NCBI GenBank assembly: GCA_019925795.1
Contig: CM034312.1
Location: forward strand, 74,341,528 to 74,405,527
DNA from: Dendrobium chrysotoxum
Lineage: Eukaryota; Streptophyta; Magnoliopsida; Asparagales; Orchidaceae
Direction: 5' to 3'
Length of the DNA stretch: 64,000 bases
The notes beneath the pieces were generated by a model that did not search any database, had not been told where the DNA came from, and worked only from the letters and a program-made list of their open reading frames with translations. Positions 57,935 to 64,000 of this stretch are shown here, one piece after another. Position 1 is the first letter of the stretch; every line of letters begins with the position of its first letter. Both the position numbers and the translations under genes were made by a program.

Positions 57935-58615
57935 ATAATATAATTTCTAAACTTCAAACAAGTAATCAAATAAATCACTTTAATTATGAGAATAATTATA
58001 CATGGCCCACCAATTGCCTAAAAAAATCATAAATTTATTTGTATATTCGTACAGGTCTTCTCAAGTGTCTCATAGGCACTTAACAGGTTCCACTAAATGA
58101 TTATAAACTTGATAGCTTAGTGGTGATATGAAGAACCACAATTTCATTTATATTTGTATATGTGATAGCAAAAAATGGACAATTTTCAACTAATATTTTG
58201 CGAAGTCCAATGACCGACAATAGGAAATAACTAAGAAAAGAGAGAAATTTTCTAATTTTTATTAGAGAAATGATGGTAACCATGAATGTTAAGGATATCT
58301 GGATTAGCCCTCCTGCGTTGCGTTAGACAGGAGAAAATAATTTCAAATAAGCAATTTCATATAATTATCATATATAATTGAATCATTGACTATTTCGATA
58401 TTCTAAATATTAAAAATATAGTTGGATAATCTCCCTAATGATAATTGCTTTTCCATTATAAAGATTTGAATAGATAGATTTCGACAATTTAGAAATGTTC
58501 TTCAAATTACAATGTCAAACATTTCTAATTCAAACATTGACAAAATCTGTGTGAAGCCATTAATACTTATATATATGTTTTATTGAAAATTTTATGAGTT
58601 TTGAAAAAGTTTAAT
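57935..58615. other. AT-rich intergenic DNA
   Basis: No gene, terminal repeat or similarity was recognised. Confidence 0.5.
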
Positions 58616-59905
58616 TTTCTTTGGGAAAGTTGAATTTCTGGGATTTTTAGTTTTGAAATTAAACACGTTATTATGAATGATAAATCACCTTGAGAGGTGA
58701 ACATATCATTCCCTAATGGGTTCAAATTTCAAAACTTTGGATTTACTTTGATTATCGTAGTCAAACTCGAGGAGAGACAGCATATGATCTCGGAAGATCA
58801 AAATAATGCTTAATCAACTGTTTGACTATGTTAATCTGAGTAAAAGTGATCATTAATTTCATAATCAAAACTACGATTATAATTGATGTATCTTTCCAAG
58901 GAAAGAAGATATCAATCACAATCGATCGTTTGAAAATGACGATAATGATCGTCGGGTTTAATTTTTCCAAAGATAATTAATTAATTGAAAAAAAAGTTAA
59001 TTTTGAAAATATGGTCTACGTTTATAAATCTCCTACGAGCATAAGCCCCCGTAGTTAATTACATCGTAGGAAACCAAAAATTTTCCTAAGAATACTCTCG
59101 ATTAAAATAACGATATGAATTTCATTTAAGATTTTTAAAGCTTGATATCAAAGGAGGTTAAGGGTTGGAATCTCAAATGGGACTGGTTCAAGGTTGAACA
59201 GTTCTTTCTAGAGATCAAAGGAAGAGGGGTTGGAGGTGTTTTGAGATTCTGAATCACCTCAAAAACACCCCAACCTATCCTAAGTGTTGGGCTTAAATTT
59301 GATTGAAAGAAATTTAAATTTAAATGATCAATTTTATTAGAAAGGGAGAATTAGATTCTTGGAGGTTTAGGTCTTAAGATTGAAAATCTGCCTCAGGACC
59401 TAATTCTAAATTGGGTACTAAAAATCAGTTACCTAGATCCTAGCTAATGCAATGCAAATCTGGACTTACCTCGAACTGGATTAGGGAGCCAGCTAAACCA
59501 CTAAACGCTTCAAAACCATGTATCCAGTATTTAATGAAAGAGTAGTTAAGGACATTATTTAGGATTGGGTCTAAGGAGTTTGGGTCGACATCTAGAGTAG
59601 ATTCCTAATTGACCCCTTTGACTCATGTTGGGTGAAATGCTTAAGCTAAAATGCAATTAAAGATAAGACTTAATTTTAATTTGTTGCTAATACGATGCAT
59701 GCTAGTTGACTCGAATGCTTTAAAATCATATATGAAACAGTTTTCGAAAAAACCTTAAAAATAATTTTATCTAGAGATTGCACAACATCCCCTTGATAGG
59801 ACTGCACCCTAATAGGTCGAGTGGCCTACCAGGTGCCTAAAAGGTAGAGAAAGTTTAATATGCATGCATGAAAAACTTCCGGCAGTCTGGGCTTACTTCT
59901 TAAAG
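58616..59905 (-). mobile_element. Inverted fragment of the Tat-type gypsy LTR
   Basis: The reverse complement follows the 5' LTR at 20233 from about its position 20920 to 22200. Shared landmarks are the AACCCATTAAG..ATGATAT..TATCATTCATAATGA.ACG segment (58660-58730), the TTTCCTA.GATGTAATTAAC block (59040-59080), CCAACACTTGGGATAGG (59275-59300), GGTTACTAATTTTTAGTACC (59410-59435) and ATGAGGGTGCAGATCTGTCA (59795-59825). It is clearly diverged from both LTRs of the nested element, so it comes from a separate, older insertion. The U3 end with its TATA box is missing. Confidence 0.75.
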
Positions 59906-61361
59906 GCATTAGAGTTTCTATCTGAGCTTAAATATTTTAAATTTTGTTTAAGTAGAAATTGTTTTAAATGTGTCCTCACGAGCCTCCGATTAGATTCCAG
60001 GCTAAAATAAAGATCGACATGCAAAAGCGCCAAAAAAACTACTAAAAGTATATAATCCTATATCAAAATCAATACATCAATCAAATCAATCAAATAATTA
60101 AATCAATTAAATGAATACTCAAAATGAAAGTCCATAGGCAAGTTCCTTTTAATTATACAACTCAGGGTCTGCAGGAAAAGTAAAGTGGTCGGGTACCACT
60201 GACTACAACCTAGATTCTACTCCTAAGACTTAAGAGACTTTGAGAATGGGTCTTCTCTCCATTCTTCACTTCTTCGTCCTTCTATGAGCTCCTTGGATCG
60301 TCGGGTCTGGATATCTAAATGAAAAAAAACTCCCCCTGAATAAGGGTGTTGTCTTTTCTCTTTAGATATTTTGAAAATATCCTTACTTAGGCTTCCAAAT
60401 GGAGGAGGACTCTCCCTTGAGGGATGTCCTCTCCACTTTGGAATACAAGTAGGATGAGTATGTATCCCATCTCAAATCACTTAACACTTACAACTCAAAT
60501 ATATTTAAATCACATCAAATTACATTGAATATAAAAGAAAAATCTAGACTCAAACCACCTGCAGGGTTATCCTAATAATTAATATTTAATTAAACATCCC
60601 AAGCAATTAATATTTAAAATTTAAAATGCTCAATCACAGCCACTCTTGGCCATGCTCTTTTAATTTTAAAGGGGATCTTAGCATTCTGGAGTGCCTACAT
60701 AAAATATTGTCAGTTTAAAGCTTTATTAATTACCCCTTTAATTTAATTGCCCTATGCGAGCATGGCCATCTGCATAAGATTGAGTTAGTATAAATCGTCT
60801 CTAACCTAGGGGTAGATCTATACACAAACAATTATAATATATAGTACAGTAAATAAATAATCACATCAATTGCTCAAATCTAACAACCATCATACAATGA
60901 AAATCATAGAAAATCTGGAACATGTAAGTAGCAGAAAAGTAAACATCGGCTTAGCCTAAGACTAGAGTCGGTTGTCCTAACAAACCATCTAAAGTGTGTG
61001 AGGTAAGCTGTGTGGTTTGGATATGTCCTAAGTAGGGCAATTAGTTGTTCAATTTTCTGGTTGGTTGAAAAGCTTAAGGGATTGAATTTTGAGTTTAAGT
61101 CTTAATGATTTGAAATTTATTTTAAAATTAATTTTAATTATTTGTTGGATACCAACTTTATTGCTCACTGAGGCCGTGAAGTTTATTTTACCTTCCTTGG
61201 GGCTAATTTAATAGCCTCGTAGGCCTGGGTTACCCAGTGGTACTCTGTATGATTAAGTGATTTAATTTAACTAAGTTTTAAAGTTAATTAAATCTTAATT
61301 AAGGTTGATTGATTGATGGTTTTAAAGATTTAATTTATTTATGTTTTTCATTAACTAGTTC

Positions 61362-61615
61362 GTGGCATTGTACCACCAAGCTCGAGGAACAAAGCCTTCT
61401 TAAGACACATAGCCCCGCAGCCCGGAGTAGTCCAGCTGATAAACCAAGTTAATGTATTTGAATTAAAGATTTTAAATTTATTTAAATCATTAATAATTAA
61501 TTCATTTTAAGATTTAACACTCCTTAGAATCCATTTGTGGCATTGTGGCACTAGGCTCGAGGAACCAGGCCTCCTTAGGACACTTAGCCCTGTAGCCCGA
61601 AGTAGTCCACCTTAA
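61362..61615. repeat. Direct repeat, two copies of about 70 bp spaced about 185 bp
   Basis: Copy 1 (61362-61430) and copy 2 (61545-61615) share GTGGCATTGT..CAC.A.GCTCGAGGAAC, then AGCC..CTTA.GACAC.TAGCCC and GTAGCCCG.AGTAGTCCA. They stand out as GC-rich islands in AT-rich DNA. Confidence 0.75.
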
Positions 61616-62640
61616 AAACTTCATCCTTGCAGTGGTTGTTATGTATTAAGAGGTTGGTTGAGTGTTTTAAATATTAACTTAATATTTTCTAAAATTTGAA
61701 ATTAATTATTAAATTTTAGAATTTTCTATATTTTTTTAATTTAGAGTTTATTTGAGTTTTCTCAATTTGGAGTTTATTTGACTTAGTTATGAGTTTTTAA
61801 AGTTTTGAGCATTAATTGGAATTATTTAATTAACTTAATTAGAAGGCTTTTGATGATTTGAATCCAAACTGATTCCAAACTTCTTGAAATCACCTCCAAA
61901 GATCAGAAATGATCTATGGAATGATTATCAAGTGTTTGAGAAATTTTTAAATTTTTTTAATTAATTAAATTAATTAAATATTAAATTTCACTTAAAATTA
62001 AATTAAGTTTAATTTCAAAGTCCAATCAAAGGGATTTTGATTTTCATTGATTAAGAATTAAGTTATGGTCAGTTTGAGGTAGTATATGTAATTTATGGGT
62101 TTAATTTTGGTTTATTATATTTTTTGGAAGGTTTTAAGGCTTAATTAAGGTTTAATTTTGATTAAGTTAATTAAAGGGCTTAATGACTTCAAAAATCAGT
62201 GAAAATTTTTCTTAAGGCTGAGAGTGTCACTAAGTTTGAGTGTTCAAAGTCTCAAGTTAATAGGATGTGAATCCTAATTGTTGTAATTTTTTTTAAGTTT
62301 TCTAATCAAGGTCCTTAATTTTTTGTGCTTAATGATATCACTATGTTAAGTGGGTTTAAATTAATGTTCCACTAACCCTTGGACATAAACATGTAAATGC
62401 ACACAAACACAATCAATCCTTAAAGCTAGGAGAGCCCTAGAGCTAAGAGGTGTGTGCACTCTAAGCATGCAAATATTAAAATTAATTAAGATGATTAATG
62501 AATAATTAAAATATAATTATTCAGTAATCACCTCCCCACAAGTTCTATTCAAACATACTTAATCTAAGTTTAAAATCTCAAGGGATCTCTCAAATATTCA
62601 AGATTTAATATATACATTTAATTTTAAAATAAGATTTTAA

Positions 62641-62664
62641 TATATATATATATATATATATATA
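62641..62664. repeat. (TA)n microsatellite
   Basis: TA dinucleotide run of about 24 bp. Confidence 0.85.
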
Positions 62665-63414
62665 AACCTATATACAAAATATAAGTCTTAAAATTAAATA
62701 ATTAACAAAATATCATCAAAATAATTTAAAATATTTTGAGAGATCCTATGATTTTTCAAGGTAGTTTGAAAATTAATTTTTTAATTTGGAAATAATTAGT
62801 TTAATACTTAGTTAAATAGTAATTCAGCATTAAAATAATTAAATAGTTAATATTAATCAAAATAAATTAAGTTTTTAATTTCTGAAATTAATTTTAAATT
62901 AAAGTACTTAATTTTTTGAATTTTTAAAAAAGAATTTATTTTGAATTTTTAAAATTTCTAGCAATTTAAGGTATTTAAATTAATTTAAAATTAATTAATA
63001 ATTAAAGTAATTCTTAAATTCACTACACGAAAACTGTTTGTTACCGTCAGAATTTCCGGCGGAGGGTATCCGCCGGAAACTAGCGACGCAATTACGATGG
63101 ATTTGTCGCTGGTAATTGTGCAACAGAATTTTCGGCGGAGTATCCGTTGCTTCGATTTCGACGGATAATACGACGCAATTGTGCCAGAAAAGTTTTATTT
63201 TCCGACGTAATAGCCGCCGAAAATTACTGGCGGTCTTACCAGCGTATTTTCTGCCGGCTTACTTAAACTCGACGAACTATAACCGGCGGATGTTCCGCCG
63301 GTAATCTTTCAGACAGAGTATTTGCCGGTAAAGGCCCTATTTCGAGCAATCCCGCGCCTGGTTCTTCATTCTCGTCTCGTTCGGCTTTTGTGTTCGATTC
63401 CGCTCCGACGACGT

Positions 63415-63545
63415 ATTCCGCTCCGACGACATATTCCGTTCCTTCGACGCCGGCGGACCGGCGGACTCTCCTTCTCCGGCGATGCTCCGATGACACTCCG
63501 ACGACGTTCCTTCGCCACTAGGTTTCGCTCCTTCGACGACGTTCC
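63415..63545 (+). repeat. CpG-rich CTCCGACGAC direct repeats near the CACTA end
   Basis: GATTCCGCTCCGACGACGTA, TTCCGCTCCGACGACATATT, CACTCCGACGACGTTCCTTC and GCTCCTTCGACGACGTTCCT repeat within 130 bp. The CpG sites are largely intact, unlike those of the older elements in this window. Confidence 0.7.
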
Positions 63546-63698
63546 TTGGTGTGGAGGTAACACTCTCTTTTCTTCAGTCATGGATGTTCTTACTAGATTT
63601 TATCCTTGTGTGATATTATTAGTAGAATTCAAATTGGATTGTTGAAGTGGAGGAATGCATTGGGCTTATTGTGTGATAGAAAGTCCCCCTCAAGCTTA

Positions 63699-63880
63699 GG
63701 GGCTGTTTGGTAGAACCTAGGATTATATTTAAGTAGGATTTTGTAAATTCTCTAAATCCAGATTTGCCAAATAATTTACTAAATCCTAAAGGGGTTAAAT
63801 CATGAAAACTGTTTGGGGAGTTTACTTAAGTGGGTCTAGGGCAAGGAGAGGGATTTGGCCAACCAAACCAACCCATGCAG
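63699..63880. mobile_element. Possible small hAT-like MITE
   Basis: Left side GGGGCTGTTTGGTAGAACCTAGGATT, right side GGGATTTGGCCAACCAAACCAACCC, which form imperfect inverted ends of the 'GGGCTGTTTGGTT' kind often seen in small plant hAT-type elements. No 8-bp target duplication was found. It may instead be internal to the CACTA element. Confidence 0.3.
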
Positions 63881-64000
63881 TATGGTGTAGAATATTGGCA
63901 ATTAGAAAATCCGGTTTTACAACGTAGCTTTCATAGGAATGTCTAAGAGCAGGGAGATGGACTCCCATGGTCAGTGGAATTTTGGAAATCTAGTATTTAG

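Larger units (their letters stand above)
59906..63020. other. Repeat-rich non-coding DNA, probably old LTR sequence
   Basis: No coding similarity. The block TCGTGGCATTGTACCACCAA, AGCTCGAGGAACAAAGCC and TAGCCCCGCAGCCCGGAGTA (61362-61430) is repeated at 61545-61615. From about 61640 to 63000 the DNA is extremely A/T-rich, with TTAATTAA-type words and a (TA)n run at 62641-62664. The region may continue the inverted gypsy fragment or another decayed LTR, but I cannot align it. Confidence 0.45.
63021..64000 (+). mobile_element. CACTA (En/Spm-type) DNA transposon, one end; runs off the window
   Basis: It begins CACTACACGAAAACTG, the terminal inverted repeat of plant CACTA elements (CACTACAAGAAAA-type). 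The next 290 bp carry many short, both-way subterminal motifs (TTCCGGCGGA, CCGCCGGAAA, TTTTCGGCGGAG, GCCGCCGAAAAT, ACCGGCGGAT, CCGCCGGTAA), the usual transposase-binding repeats. Composition changes abruptly at 63021 from A/T-rich to CpG-rich. The preceding bases are ATT, one half of a possible 3-bp target duplication. No transposase domain is visible in the 980 bp available, and the other end is outside. Confidence 0.85.

Noticed and set aside
63116..63645. Arg-rich frames on both strands in the CACTA end
   Set aside because: Products of CpG-rich subterminal repeats; no transposase or other domain is visible.

Overview
This window is a stretch of angiosperm nuclear DNA. It is AT-rich and dominated by transposable elements, and I see no intact host gene in it. 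Three decayed host-gene pieces fix it as plant: exons of a vacuolar processing enzyme (legumain, peptidase C13), a CONSTANS-LIKE (B-box plus CCT) gene, and the C-terminal exon of a plant BAP31-like ER protein. The element families (Tat-type Ty3/gypsy with a second RNase H, SIRE-like Ty1/copia with 1.7-1.8 kb LTRs and an extra 3' ORF, CACTA ends, a plant LINE tail) agree. I cannot name the species, or choose monocot or eudicot.

Layout. 1-8 kb: AT-rich DNA, a 5'-truncated LINE (minus), a partial LTR-like repeat, T-rich and tandem-repeat DNA, a decayed gypsy gag (minus) and a small CACTA-like element. 8-14.7 kb: mostly AT-rich intergenic DNA, TA microsatellites and a second copy of the LTR-like repeat. 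15-18.5 kb: the legumain and CONSTANS-LIKE pseudogenes in tandem on the plus strand, with exon-intron boundaries still readable.

20.2-47.4 kb: one Tat-type gypsy element (plus), split in its pol region by a complete SIRE-like copia element (28544-40075, minus). The copia insertion still has its TAGTT target duplication, its initiator-Met tRNA primer site and its polypurine tract. The gypsy 3' LTR carries a 294-bp GC-rich insert that looks like organelle (probably mitochondrial) DNA. 47.4-55.6 kb: a second nest. The BAP31-like pseudogene was entered just after its stop codon by a short-LTR copia (minus). That copia was in turn broken by a 5'-truncated SIRE-like copia (plus). 55.6-63 kb: TA repeats, a third copy of the LTR-like family with a swollen minisatellite, an inverted fragment of the gypsy LTR, and AT-rich repeat DNA. 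At 63021 a CpG-rich CACTA-type transposon begins and runs off the window.

The most unusual signal is a family of short palindromes (two 6-7 bp arms around one central base, built from CGTCC or CGTAC half-sites). They are repeated dozens of times in the two SIRE-like elements. They cluster at matching places: just upstream of the extra 3' ORF, and inside the LTR. That extra ORF is itself nearly open in the nested copy (one stop in about 315 codons).
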